A stretch of DNA of 64,000 bases from Trema orientale (taxonomy: Eukaryota > Streptophyta > Magnoliopsida > Rosales > Cannabaceae). The stretch spans positions 62,001-126,000 of the forward strand of contig JXTC01000387.1 of assembly GCA_002914845.1 (NCBI GenBank). The letters are read 5' to 3'. Made by a program: the position numbers and the translations under genes. Below, in pieces: positions 1 through 12,100 of this stretch. Below the pieces are notes generated by a model. The model was not told where the DNA came from. It saw only the letters and a program-made list of their open reading frames with translations, and did no database searches. Positions within the stretch are counted from its first letter, which is position 1. Each line of letters starts with the position of its first letter.

Positions 1-1227
1 TTGGAGGTTATGGCTTATGAATTGATAGGAATACCAAATAGTTAAGGACACTATACATTAATATCACTTTAAGGTCTTTTAAGATTCATAGAATAATTAA
101 ATCTAAGATCTTCATATTCACTTTGTGAATTGGTTGATAATTTTTTCTAAATGGCCATTGAGAATAAAATTATCGACAATATTATTCCTTGACAGAAAGA
201 TGGTAACTTAAAGGTAAATATGTGTTGGAGAGGTATTACGGTAATTTCACCTATCTAACTATGACATTGTATAGGGATTGTACATGTGGTATAGAATATG
301 CTAGATGGATCAATCAATCAAGGCTAGTTGATTAAATCTCTATAAAAGACATGACATTTAATCTAAGAGTGCAGTATTGGGCCTTTAGTGGAGTGTCCCC
401 TTTACTAATAGTATTTATATAAATATCATAATAAGAGTTATTATGTATTTATCATACTATTGGAGCTCACATTATTTGGATCCATTAGGTCCCTTGTCTA
501 GCTCAATTAAGCTCATTAATTGGTTAGTGGTATTTGTGAAATTAGTTTGTGTTAACTAATGATTCTACACAGAAATTAGTATTTTTATAAATAAGTTACA
601 TGAGTTGGACATATTTATAAAAATACACCCAAAGCCCAAATTGGAGAACAAGCCCAATCCTAGTTGGACTAGGGTTAGCAGTTTTGGGTCATATATATAT
701 AAGATATATGAGAGAAAAAACTACACAGTAATACAAATAGATTCACACGCATACCAAGGAGGAGAGAGAGAAAATTAGCCACCCTAGGCTAAGTGAGAGA
801 AAAAAAATTTCCTACCATCTCACAGTCCCATCTCACGTCCTGGTGTTCCATAGGATTAAGAAGGCATTCTTGATCGTTCTCCAACGTAGGTTTCGACTTA
901 GTACCCACTCACCTCTTCAACTAAGAGCAAGAGCATAGACAAGAAGATTTAGGGTTGGAGGTTTGATTACCATCAACAAGGAGATCAAGGAGGAACACGC
1001 TACAAGAGGTAAACCCTAATCTCATCTCTAGGGTTTTGTATCTAGATTTGAATTATATTGTACATGATCTTGTATATGATGCATGTATGTTATATAGTTA
1101 TGAAAACTGTTTTCATGTAAAATTTTAAAACCTAAATCCGCTACGTTGCGTTCATGATGTGATCATGTGTTTTTCTATATTTGCATGCATGCATGAATTT
1201 CCTAAGTGTTAGGTCAATTTTCCATTA
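1..1227 (+). mobile_element. LTR of family A, cut by the left window edge
   Basis: This copy is collinear with 2252-3498 (same words, perhaps 85-90% alike by eye), so it is the right two thirds of a family-A LTR. It ends near 1227 in CCATTA, matching the CTAGTA end of the complete copy. It carries a TATA-like stretch around 693-712 and AAACCCTA-rich leader sequence, as LTR U3-R-U5 regions do. No protein is encoded. Whether it is a solo LTR or part of a longer element cannot be told, because the left side is outside the window. Confidence 0.8.
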
Positions 1228-1697
1228 CTCTCAACAAAGGACTTTCTAAAATTGTCCCAACTCGATGCACCAATCAATATGTATTTTGGAATCATTCAGC
1301 TTCCAAGTCCTATATCCTGCAGCTTCCTGATCCTTCGATGACATGCTCAAGTAGGCTCTCCCACTTCAGTTTGGGAACAACTTATCCATCTCAAAGTGTA
1401 TTTCTCAAGGTATAGCTCGTAAGTTAACCACTCTTCTCTAGCGGTACCTCTGTTTACCTCACAAATGTTAGTATTTTCGTCCCTCTGTCATGTTGACTTT
1501 CACATCTTCGACATATCGATGTTGTCTTAGTACCTAAGTCTAGGCGACTTTCATCCTAGATAAATATCTTATGATTCACTGACATTGCCTTAGTCCCAGA
1601 GTCCCGATGGCTTTCAAATCGAGGCAACTGTCCCTGTCTCAGTTTCTGAGTCTTTACTGACTTCCAAACTGAGCAACCGACGATTTTTGGTGCACTC
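1228..1697 (-). mobile_element. Internal piece of a minus-strand LTR retrotransposon
   Basis: This is the stretch between two family-A LTRs. Removing the 1698-3498 solo LTR and one CACTC joins it to 3504-4374, so it is the same older minus-strand element. Read on the minus strand it has only short open runs and no domain I can name. It is probably decayed gag or leader sequence. Confidence 0.5.
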
Positions 1698-3498
1698 TGT
1701 TGGGATATTTGTCTTAAAAAATATATTTCCAATTATACCCTTTGAGTATAAACAACTTTCTCTTATATGCAGTTATGATATTTGCTAGATTAAACTATCT
1801 TAGTTGTATAGTTTATTTATCTAAAAAAGATTCCATAACTTTGTTTGTGTATAAAAAAACAAACATGATTAAGTGTTAATTATGGGGATACTTGTTTCTT
1901 TATCTAAGTCTAAATAAATTAGTTCACAATTTGTAAATAAAGATGGAATACTGTATTTACTATATGTTGTAGTGTTTGTCTATCTCAACAGGAATGATGT
2001 GTCTCAAATCATTGAAGTATATGACTTCTAATACAAAAACTAGTACAACATAAATAATTTATGTGTATTGAACTGGACCAGGTAATATAAAGAATTGGAG
2101 TGCCGTAACTTGATTCTTATATTACCACAAACTAGCTCTTAGCATATAGATCTTAATTCTTGATATTTGATTGGACTTGTTTTCATGGATTGTAGCCTTT
2201 TGATTTGTTAAAAGACTAATCTCTATGAAATTTGAGGTGAACTCTGGCATATTGGAGGTTATGGTTTATGAATTGATGGGAACACCAAATAGTTAAGGAC
2301 ACTATACATTAATGCCACTTTAGGTTCTTTCAAGATTCATGAAATAATTAAATCTAAGATCTTAGTATTCACTTTATGAATTGGTTGATAATTTTGTCTA
2401 AATGGCCATTGAGAACAAAATTATCGATAACATTATTCCTTGATAGAAAGATGGTAACTTAAAGGTAAATAGATGTTAGAAGGGTATTACGGTAATTTCA
2501 CCTATCCAACTACGGCATTGTATAGGGATTCTATGTGTGGTATAGAATATGCTAGATGGATCAATTAATCAAGACTAGTTGATTAAATCTCTTTAAAAGG
2601 CATGACATTTAATCTAAGAGTGCAGTATTGGGCCTTTAGTGGAGTGTCCCTTTTACTAATAATATTTATATAAATACCATAATAAGAGTTATTATGTATT
2701 TATCATATTATTAGAGCTTAGATTATTTGGATCTATTAGGTCCCTTGTCTAACTCAATAAAGCTCATTAATTGGTTGACGGTATTTGTGAAATTAGTTTC
2801 ATAAAACTATGTAAAATAATAATTCTACACAGAAGTTGGTATTTTTATAAATAAGTTTCATGAGTTGGATATATTTATAAAAATACACCTAAAGCCCAAA
2901 TTGGAGAACAAGCCCAATCCTAGTTGGACTAGGGTTAGCCGTTTTTGGCCTCATATATATAAGATACATGAGAGAAAAACTACACAGTAACTCTAAGAGA
3001 GCTACACGCCTAAGGCATAGAGAGAGAGGGAGAGATTTCGGCCACTCTAGGCTAGAGAGAAGAGAAAAAGTTTCCTGTAACCTCACACTCTCATCTCACA
3101 TCCCGGTGTTCCATAAGATCAAGAAGGTGTTCTTGATCGTTCTCCAATAAAGGATTCAACTTGGTGCCCACTCACCTCGTCAACCAAGAGCAAGAGCATA
3201 GACAAGAAGATCTAGGGTTGGAGGTTTAATCACCATCTACAAGGAGATTGAGAAGGAGTACGCTACAAGAGGTAAACCCTAATCCCATCTCTAGGGTTTG
3301 TACATCTAGATTTGATTTATGTTATAAATGATCCTGTATATGATATATGCATACAATATGGTTATGAAAATTATTTTCATGTAAAAATTTTAAAACCTAA
3401 ATCCGCTTATTTTTCCGCTGCGCTCATGATGTGATCATGTATTTTCCATAGTTTACATGCATGTATGTTTTTGTGCTAAGTGTTAGGCAATTCTAGTA
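1698..3498 (+). mobile_element. Solo LTR, family A, 1.8 kb, TSD CACTC
   Basis: It begins TGTTGGGATA and ends TTCTAGTA, where the canonical terminal CA has become TA. CACTC stands immediately on both sides (1693-1697 and 3499-3503), a 5-bp target duplication typical of LTR retrotransposon integration. No internal region follows, so it is a solo LTR left by LTR-LTR recombination. It shares long stretches with 1-1227, with 39264-39485 plus 39765-40246, with 51126-52558, and inverted with 63334-64000. The family is probably copia or gypsy; no coding domain is present to decide. Confidence 0.85.
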
Positions 3499-3503
3499 CA
3501 CTC

Positions 3504-4374
3504 GACTACTCGTGCAGTCCTCTGGCCCCCATTCGTATCGTAGCATAACCATCTTTTTGGTCTTGAGTATACTAACTGAGCTAACAGTCTCAATCTTCCT
3601 TAATAATGTGGCCCTAACGACCCTCATGATACCTCTTCAAGTATGCACCCTCCTAGGGTGCTTTAGTATTGCTTGTGTTCTTGGAACACATCCATGAGTA
3701 AACACTTCACCAAACAACGTATCCAGGCTACCTCTATGGGCTAAATAGATCTCTTAGAATGCCCACACTTCAATAACGATGCCTTCTAATATTCGCGGCT
3801 TTTATCTGACATTCTCTTCTCGTGATAATCCCATGCCAAAGTTATTCAGACTAGTAGCAATGGAGTATTTGACGTTCCCTATCTATCTTGGCTTAGTTGA
3901 CAATTATTTTTACTTCGCATGCCTCCAATCGATCGAAGAGTAAGCACACATTACACTCGATAAGCTCTTTTTTTAACAAAAGCGCTCCCATACGGCTTAT
4001 AATATCACTCAAACAAGCCTGGTATAGTGCCCTAAGTAAACTCATATGATCCTTCATCGAATCATGTTCTTGCCAACCAAGTATGCCAACTTATGTGTAA
4101 TGCAAATCCTAAGTTGTCCCTGTGGTGATTACTTTTCTAGTATTATCTATTGGGTCTTTACCCTCCTTGATACCTCCTTTAAGGGTCTTCCAATGCCTCA
4201 ACTGATATTGAGCACTCGTGCCACAACTGTTTTCCCAAGCATGGAATCCTACTTAAGGCTTCCAAGGTTCTATGAAGCCCTTGTAGGCAAAAGGCGCACT
4301 CGATCCCTTCAACTTACCCATTTGTCACCTCTGAGATGTGCCTCAAGTTCACTCATCCCATGAGATAAACTTAA
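3504..4374 (-). mobile_element. Decayed internal region of minus-strand LTR retrotransposon
   Basis: It starts directly after a primer-binding site (4375-4386, minus strand) and reads away from it. Translation on the minus strand gives short open stretches with many stops and no intact gag or pol motif. It continues at 1228-1697 after an LTR insertion. It is annotated as a retrotransposon remnant on the strength of the primer site and the position next to LTR-like sequence. Confidence 0.5.
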
Positions 4375-4386
4375 GCTCTGATACCA
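4375..4386 (-). other. Primer-binding site, tRNA-iMet type
   Basis: On the minus strand this reads TGGTATCAGAGC, the standard plant LTR-retrotransposon primer site complementary to the 3' end of initiator tRNA-Met. The same 12-mer occurs at 44258-44269 in the intact chromovirus. It fixes the orientation of this older element as minus. Confidence 0.85.
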
Positions 4387-4388
4387 AT

Positions 4389-5210
4389 TATCACAATTCA
4401 GGAATTTCAATGCCAATAATGACCGTGCGACACCAAGACTTTCCAAGTCATGGTCTGTTTTCCACCTATCCGTGTATCATGGGTTACTTTTTCGTGCCTT
4501 TGGGTGTGCATGTTCTAAGCTGTACGCCTATAAAAACGACTCCCGTCGAGTCTTGCTTGTAAGTAACTATGATGACTTTTATGTGTAACAGTCTTTGCTG
4601 ATCCACTCGCCTCATTCTTAGGTTCTTAACGTGCCATCGAGGTTCATGCCATATGCCCTCTCACCTTACGATGCTCACACCTTGGTGGCATGTGAGGTCT
4701 ACCAATGACCAACACGCATTGAGGTATGCGTGGTTTTGGCACACCACATATTCTCTAGTTGTTCCGCTCCATAAGTGGCTCGCCTAATGCCAACTTATGT
4801 TGAGGCATGTATGGCCTTGGCGCACCATATATCCTCGGTCTCCCAATAAGTGGCATTTTCATGACCATCTCATGCTAAGGTATGCATGGTATAGGAGCCC
4901 CATGCATCATCTAGGAAGCCTAGTCCATGAACTGTGCTTACGGCATAGTGGCCTTCAAGTCGAACGCACCTCTGAACTTCCTGTATGGAGACTATACTCA
5001 ATATCGGATGGCCGGTTGTCTACAAGTTTCTCCTCCTTATGAAAACACTGAGGGTTCTCTCGTGGTTTCCTAGTACCCGCTCCTACATGCACTCTCCGTG
5101 TGATAGTAGGTAGCTTACTTAGCCAACGGTGCCTACCGTGGCCGGGGATGGTGGAGAGCCAATACCATGCACCCCCTCTTAAAGAGCATTTTGAGCTTTT
5201 GGCCATAATA
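4389..5210 (-). mobile_element. Putative LTR of the minus-strand retrotransposon
   Basis: It lies directly upstream (minus strand) of the tRNA-Met primer site, so it should be the 5' LTR. It is GC-richer than its surroundings. The outer border is not clear; base composition changes near 5210. It includes a short direct-repeat array at 4717-4905. There is no second LTR in the window to confirm it. Confidence 0.45.
4717..4905 (+). repeat. Imperfect 75-80-bp tandem repeat, about 2.5 copies
   Basis: The phrase TTGAGGTATGCGTGG..TTGGCACACCA recurs at about 4717, 4799 and 4873 with substitutions, and AAGTGGC follows in the first two units. The array sits inside the putative minus-strand LTR. Tandem repeats of this sort are common in U3 regions. 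Confidence 0.65.
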
Positions 5211-8200
5211 AATACTTTTCTTCAGGATATCGATGAAATAATTACATATTTGTGATCCTCTCATTGAGGTGATATGGTCCTTTCAACCGGAAAAATATCG
5301 GATGTAAGGTGAACAAGTTAAGAAATTTCAACTATTTTTCGAACAATATGAAAAATTCTAACTATGTCCCGAAACTCAGTATAAGTGACCGTAGGCAAAC
5401 TCCCATGGACAAACCCACTTGGCCAGTTTTCTAGGCTCACTCTTGGTATGAACGAGCCTTTCCATGACACGTCACATCACATAAGCCCTTCAGTCTCAAA
5501 CTAGGGGTGACTAGAAAATTCAGCAACTGATTCGGATAAATCGAAAACAAATCACATTGGAAGTAACCCAACCATCCTATTTTTGTTCGAGTATGTATCA
5601 GTTTTAACCAATCCAATATAACCCAGCCTCGATTGAACAATATAGTTCATATAATATATCTTATATAGTAATATAATACTTATAATATATCACTATACAC
5701 AATTATCTACTTGTAAGATAAAATTAAAAAAATTAATATAAGTTTTAACTCAAAGCTCAAAGAATTTTATTCTTTTTGTTTATCTCAAAGTTTAATCCAT
5801 ATAATTTGTTCGCATTTTTGCCCCCTTTATTTAAAAAATAAACAAAATTTTGAATGGATTATAAATAAAATCTCTTCAATGAACTAGATACGAGTTGTAA
5901 TAATGTAACCCTAAATTCATGATTGGGTTAGATGAGTGGTGTGTCTACCCAAGCTGACCGATATCATCCATACTGCAAACTCATACCATGTTCGCTAACT
6001 AGGTCATCTTGTATGCCCTTGTGAAACTCCAATTGTGCCTCTTGCGAAAGCCTAGATCCTCTCACCCCTCGTGTGGCTCTAGCTTGAACCACAACGTCAA
6101 CGACTCTTTCCCATGGTCGATGCCTGCATGCCTCTGTTCTCGTAAAACTCCATCAATGTCTTAGGGCCAAAAAGACTATATGAAAATATCAAAATCACAG
6201 ATATTGTATTTACATATTTATTTTTAAAAAAAAAATCAGTGCGAGATGTACTTTTTCTTTTTTGTAACTCCTCATGATGACTTTTTTAGAACCATCATAA
6301 ATTATGATTACTAGTCTTAAATTTTATAATTTCTCTAAAAATATTTACCTAAAAAATTGTTTCGGCAAATTACTCCTAAATTTGTCCAAATAATATTTTT
6401 TAGGACCATCTTTAAAGATAACTTTTCTAGAATTAGTCATGAATGTTATGATCTTTTTGTAACTTTTAAGAAAAATCTTAATTACTTATTAATTAATTAA
6501 GATTGGACCTAACGAAAAATATAATATGCCACATAATAGCATATTCCACCCAAAAAAAAAAATAGAAAAAACTTATTAATTAACAGATTTGAACCTATCT
6601 AACTTCTTCCCCAAGACATTATTTTCTACTTCTTTTACTCTTATTGGCGCTTCTTCTTTGATTATAACAAACTTTTCCTTTACAATAAATACGACTCATT
6701 GATTTAGAAAAAAAAAAAAAGGCAGCAAAGGGCTTAAAATTTTACAAATTTAAAGTGGGGCAAGGAGCAAAGCTAAATTTAAATGAGTTAAAGATTAATT
6801 TTAGAAAAACAATTTACACACTATTTAATTAAAAATGAGTTAAAATTTAGAAGAGCAATTGCTCCATCTAGGCCCCATATGGCTCCATTCTTGATGCAAC
6901 CCAAATTATGCGAGATCACTAAAAGAGAAAATGAAGAAATATTATAAATCAACCAACATTCAGTGTAAAAGCACATAAAACTATGATTTGAGTTAGCTCA
7001 TAAGAAACCTACAAGAAAACAGGCAAAATTGATCAAGAGCAGAAACCGTCTTCTATAGTATAGTTAGTGTACCAATGGACTTATAAATTTACACAATACT
7101 TATACATTACTTTTAGTCATTAGAGTTATATAAATAAATAAAATAAACAATTAATCCCTATATCAACCGACTTGGTCTAGGTCTGGTGGCTGATTAAATC
7201 CAGCAAGTGAAAAGATGAAAAGAGGGTTGGTGTTGAATGGGCTTAGATGAGGGTGTGCAACTTATTCAAGAACAAGTTTTTCTAACCTATTTTCTAAGGG
7301 TGGAGATTGGAAGAGTGCGTGGATCTTCCATCAACCTCCATGAATTTTGTTGAGATTTCTTCTCCAATCAAGCCATTTCTTGTGCTAAATTTTGATATTC
7401 AGTTAAATTGATTTTATTTTCATCTTTATGATTTTAAAATATTAAAATCCACAATTTCTAATGCTCAATAAATTACTTATATCATTTTTATCTATAGAGA
7501 CTGATTTTCTTTTCCTAGTCCAAAGACTTATAACGTTTCTTTGTATTGTAAAGAGTAGGCATTTCCTAATTAATTACAAAATTAATTTATTGATTATCTA
7601 ATAATAAAATTTAAAAAATAACATTTAGGATAGCACTACCCGTTAGTGTCAAAATATGAAATAATGTGTCAAATATAACATTTCATTTTTTTTTTGGTGC
7701 CAAATATAATATGAGTGTTGGCATATGTCTTGGAGGATAGAAATGGAATTACACTAGTGATATGTGCAGGATACTAGATTTTTTGAAAGTGGTTTTTTCG
7801 TAAGAGACTTGGGAATAGCCTTTTTGCATGATCGAGCGTGAGGTTTAGTTAAAAGTGGCAGTTTGGACATGATACAATAAAACAGTTTGACACCTCACAT
7901 GTTTAGTTAATATGCTTGGTACAATTTTGACTCGAATTGAAGTGGTCAATTAAATTTCTTTTTATCAAAATATATGCTGAAATATGAACTGGTTATTTTG
8001 TAAAAAATATTTTTTTAATGAATTTCTTTTAAGTTTATTATTTGGTTTAATTTATCTTAATAGAATAAAATAAAGCTAAAAGAGTAAAGTAAACTAACAA
8101 TTCTATTGTATCAATTTAAAAAATATTTTTACTAAACAGATAACAAGTGGACCAACAAGTAATTCGAATGATATAATTGAGTTGATATGAAATAACATAA

Positions 8201-8690
8201 ATTACCACCCCTGAATTTAGCGTGATATTGAGCATATTTGAATGTAGTCGAGAAATATTATTTTGCAAAGTGTTAAAAACATAGGTGTTTTACTAGGTTT
8301 ATAACTAAGATTGTGGTAAGGGAAAAAATAGCGAGGGAAAAGTTGAAGAAAAGAGAGGGAGAAACTAATTTTTCTAAAATCTTATATGTTTTCAAAATTT
8401 TCTATCTTCATGATCCTTGTATTATAATTTAGGTTCTCCAAAATTATTCTAAACATCTCTTTCACTTTATCTATAAAATTTTTTCCCTCAAATTTTGATA
8501 AAATCAAAATAAGTGAAAATAGAATTCCTAAGAATTTGTTGCATTTCTTTCATAAAATTCAAGTTCCAAAAAGAGGCTATAAAAGTCTTTTTATTTTTTA
8601 TTTTTTGGCAAAGGATTCATTATGAAAGGAAAGTAACAGAATTGAATAAATAGAAATTATTTGAACATTTTTCCGTAATTACAAAACTTC
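5211..8690. other. AT-rich intergenic DNA, no gene seen
   Basis: There are no coding exons, RNA genes or clean terminal repeats here. 5890-6170 is a GC-richer patch that resembles neighbouring retrotransposon DNA but shows no motif. 6200-6560 and 7430-8560 are AT-rich with homopolymer runs. The last 300 bases probably belong to the promoter region of the HPt-like gene. Confidence 0.6.
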
Positions 8691-9062
8691 GGTGGGTGAC
8701 AAAAGGTGTTATTAATGATGGGTTAACCCTTAATAAGGGTTTTGTTCTTTTTTTATTATTATATTATCTTATTTTAATAATCGAATGAGTTTGTAAGGCT
8801 TTTATATGGCATGTAAACTGGTAAGGCTGAGGCAAGCGTTTATCTTGCTCAGATTCCAAATATGACAGACAAGTTTTCCAAAGAGGCAAACTCAGAGTCC
8901 GAGAACTCAAATGAGAGACTGCCACTCGCCATAACCGTTTCATTTTGGCTTCAGTTTTCAAATGGGTTTTCTTCTCTCTTCGAAATATTCTTGTTTGTAT
9001 TCTCCTCACCAAAAGCACCTCCAACTTCACAACACAGTTGTAATCAATTTCACTACTAAACT

Positions 9063-9073
9063 CCTCTATATAT
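9063..9073 (+). promoter_or_regulatory. TATA box of the HPt-like gene
   Basis: CCTCTATATATGC lies about 120 bp before the start codon at 9189, in a CT-rich leader context. Spacing and sequence fit a plant TATA box with transcription starting near 9095-9105. Confidence 0.6.
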
Positions 9074-9188
9074 GCCCAAACCCTTTAGTGCCTCTGCCAT
9101 TTTCAATCCCATTTTCCCAAAATCAATAACTCTTTTTCTCTCTTTAACGCCAAAATCCTTTCTGGGTTTTCTTCCTTTTCTCTCATTA

Positions 9189-12100
9189 ATGGCTTTGAGG
9201 GAGGTTCTCAGGCAGCAGCTCTCTGAACTTATCAGTTCCATGGAACAAGAGGTACCCTTTTCTGTTTTTAACTTATTGACTCTAAATATATGTGTATCTA
9301 TGTATTTATTTCGTAAAGACTATATGCATGTTTGTTGCATGTATACAGACACAGAGATTGGATTGTCATTCGCGTATACCTTTCTGTTTGATTTTTATTT
9401 TTTTTTTTCCTTTTTGAATTGTGATATGTATATGCTCGACTGTTGGTGTATGCCCTGTTAGAATATTTTGATGCTGAGTTGAATTCTGTTGGTATTGGAG
9501 ATACTGAGCTAGTTGCTAATAAGTGATAAAGGATGAACAGAGAAAATAAATTTTGGAATAATTTTCATAACTGGGTTTAATGGACATTATTTTTTAAACA
9601 GTTTGTGTTTAGCTTTTCCTCTGCTTTGCTTATAAATTTCACATATTTTGCTATTCATGAGTCTGCTTGGGAATTTTGAAGATTGCAGTGGAAGTTGGGT
9701 ATTACATAATAGGACTTAAGGTCCTTGTCACAAAATAGTTCACATATGCCATTCATCCTATTATGTGTTGCTGTTGTTTATCTTGTGCATGCAGGGCTTT
9801 GTGGATTTTCATTTCAACATTGCTCATACAGTGAAGAAAGTAGATGGCCCACTCGCTTTTATAGAGCTCGTTACCACCTTTCGCTCTGATTCCCAGTCTA
9901 CCTTAAGAACGTTGACACAAGCACTGTACGATTACTAAGTCCTTATATCTTTGTTTTCTAATGACCTTTCCATTTACCTCGCTGTAGTTATCCTTTTGTT
10001 GCAACTACTTTGCCTCATTGTTATAAATTTGCAGGGATCAGCCTATTATAAATTTTAATGAGATGGAACAGCACTGTCTCAAAATCAAAGGGAGTACGTC
10101 ATGGTAATGAAGGTTTTTTAAGTTCTTATTCACTAAGTTACGAACTTTGATTGCATTTATTGGATTGCAGATAATCTTGTCATTTGATAATTTTAAGAAT
10201 CTTTGTGATCGGCAAATTATGTTGTCACACGTGGTGTGCTCGCGAAGATATGGGACTAACATTTGATGTCTTGTCCACCATTTAACACATTCTTGTCATA
10301 TGCGGAACATCATAACAGCATTATGATTCACTTAAGTTGATTGTCGCGATGCTGAAATGGAATTATAAGTAACAAATTCATAAACATTCATGATGTTGGC
10401 CTTTTTGGAATATTTTGAAAAGAGAAGCATGTCTGTTACACGTGTATTAATGATCAGGGACAAGAAAATTGATGCTTTCATCTTTTACATTTAATAGAGT
10501 TCCGATGACTTCTTAATAGTATTGATTATAAATTATTTAGTGGAGCTGTAGAAATTTCAAAAGATCGGATTGTTAGTCAATCAATGCATGATAAAGTTCA
10601 AGGCCTATCCTTCAATCTGTTAGTGTGTTCTGAACCAGTAGGATAGGATTAGCTAAGATTTGTGTATAACCTTGCAATTGTCAGTTGTTTTATATCTTTT
10701 GTCGTGATTCAACTGTTTACATGAATACCAACAACTATTCCTTTTGAGGGTTCTTCCCTACCCTTTTGGCTATGTCCGAACTTTGATTTCTTATATGATC
10801 ATTTATTAAGAAAGCGACAATTTCAGAAGTAATAAGGTAAAAGTCTGAGAATATGTTTTTAATTGTGTCATCAACATTGATATTGCTTGTTTATATTCTT
10901 TTTCTGTTTCAGAATCATTCATATATTCTTTCTTCATCGGAGAGAAATTTAGCAAGGATAAGCCAGATGCAGTAATCTTTTTTCTTTTAACATTATTTTT
11001 TCTTAGAATGGTCTTTTATTGGGAGTTCTTATGTATAGCTACCAACCTTTTTCATAACTGTATTTTTGTACGTTTGCTCTGTTATTATTTGACAATTCAA
11101 AGTTGGATTGAGCTTCCTTATTTGCCTGAATTTGCTGTTCCAGCCTTGGTATTTATCGGATGGCACTTGCGAGTGGCGATCTTAGGCAGGCTATTTGTAA
11201 CAGCTCTAAAGAAGAGTAAGTCTATTATTCATGATCCGAAATATATTTACAGCACGTTTATCTTTACTTTATTTTTCATAAAGTTGCCTTAATTCATTGA
11301 TTTATGAAGCAGTGACTATTCCCTCTTGGAGGGTCATGCCAATTTCAAGGAGGCAAGATAATGGATAGTAGAAAAAAGTTAGAACAAGAGGAAACAATGA
11401 GAAAGATGCCTTGAAGTGAAAACTCCCATTAGCATAATAGTTATAGGGGTATCTGTTACTTTTTGATGTGAAGGATATCATTCGTTATAGATAGAATGAT
11501 GGACTCATTAACAAGGCATTTGAAGCGAATCTGTTGCACTGGCAGTGCTTTAGGATTAAAAGAGGAAATAATAGATGAGGGTTTTTCTTATTAAAAAAAT
11601 AGATGAGGGGAAGAGGAGAAGTCAATTGATAAAATTGGGATATGGTCCCTTTATCATGATGACCGTTGTAATATATTAATCAAACTACATGTATAGTATT
11701 TGGGAAAGAGAGTAGTAGGAGCAAATATTCAAGTAAATAGTTTGGTATTTGTGCCTAATGCATTGTTCTAAGACAGACATTATCTGAACAATCTCGCATG
11801 AAACACTGGATGATGTAAGTTAGCTCATGTTGTTTAATGGATGATCTATAAAATAAGACATCTTCTGTATGGTAGATATCATAGAACAGAGATGTTATTA
11901 CTATATATCTATCACTTCATAGTTTGTTATTATTTTAGAAAGCTGGGTCTTGTTTCTTTTTTGATTTGCTGCTAGCCTACTATTGATTAGTGGCTAAATA
12001 TTATTGTCCATCTTTCTATAGTATGTTATAATCTTCCAAAAAATCAGCATATTTCTTTTTGTTTTTGCTACTATTGGTTAGTGTCGAAATATCATATGCA

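Noticed and set aside
1-3498. The two family-A LTRs at the left edge as 5' and 3' LTRs of one short element
   Set aside because: CACTC flanks the second LTR on both sides, so it is an independent solo LTR; the DNA between the two joins to 3504-4374.
4046-5206. Several open frames of 70-105 residues
   Set aside because: They lie within decayed minus-strand retrotransposon DNA, without motifs; the GC-richer composition explains their length.
9072-9461. 129-residue open frame at the start of the HPt-like gene
   Set aside because: It includes the true first exon but reads through the donor at 9252 into intron sequence.
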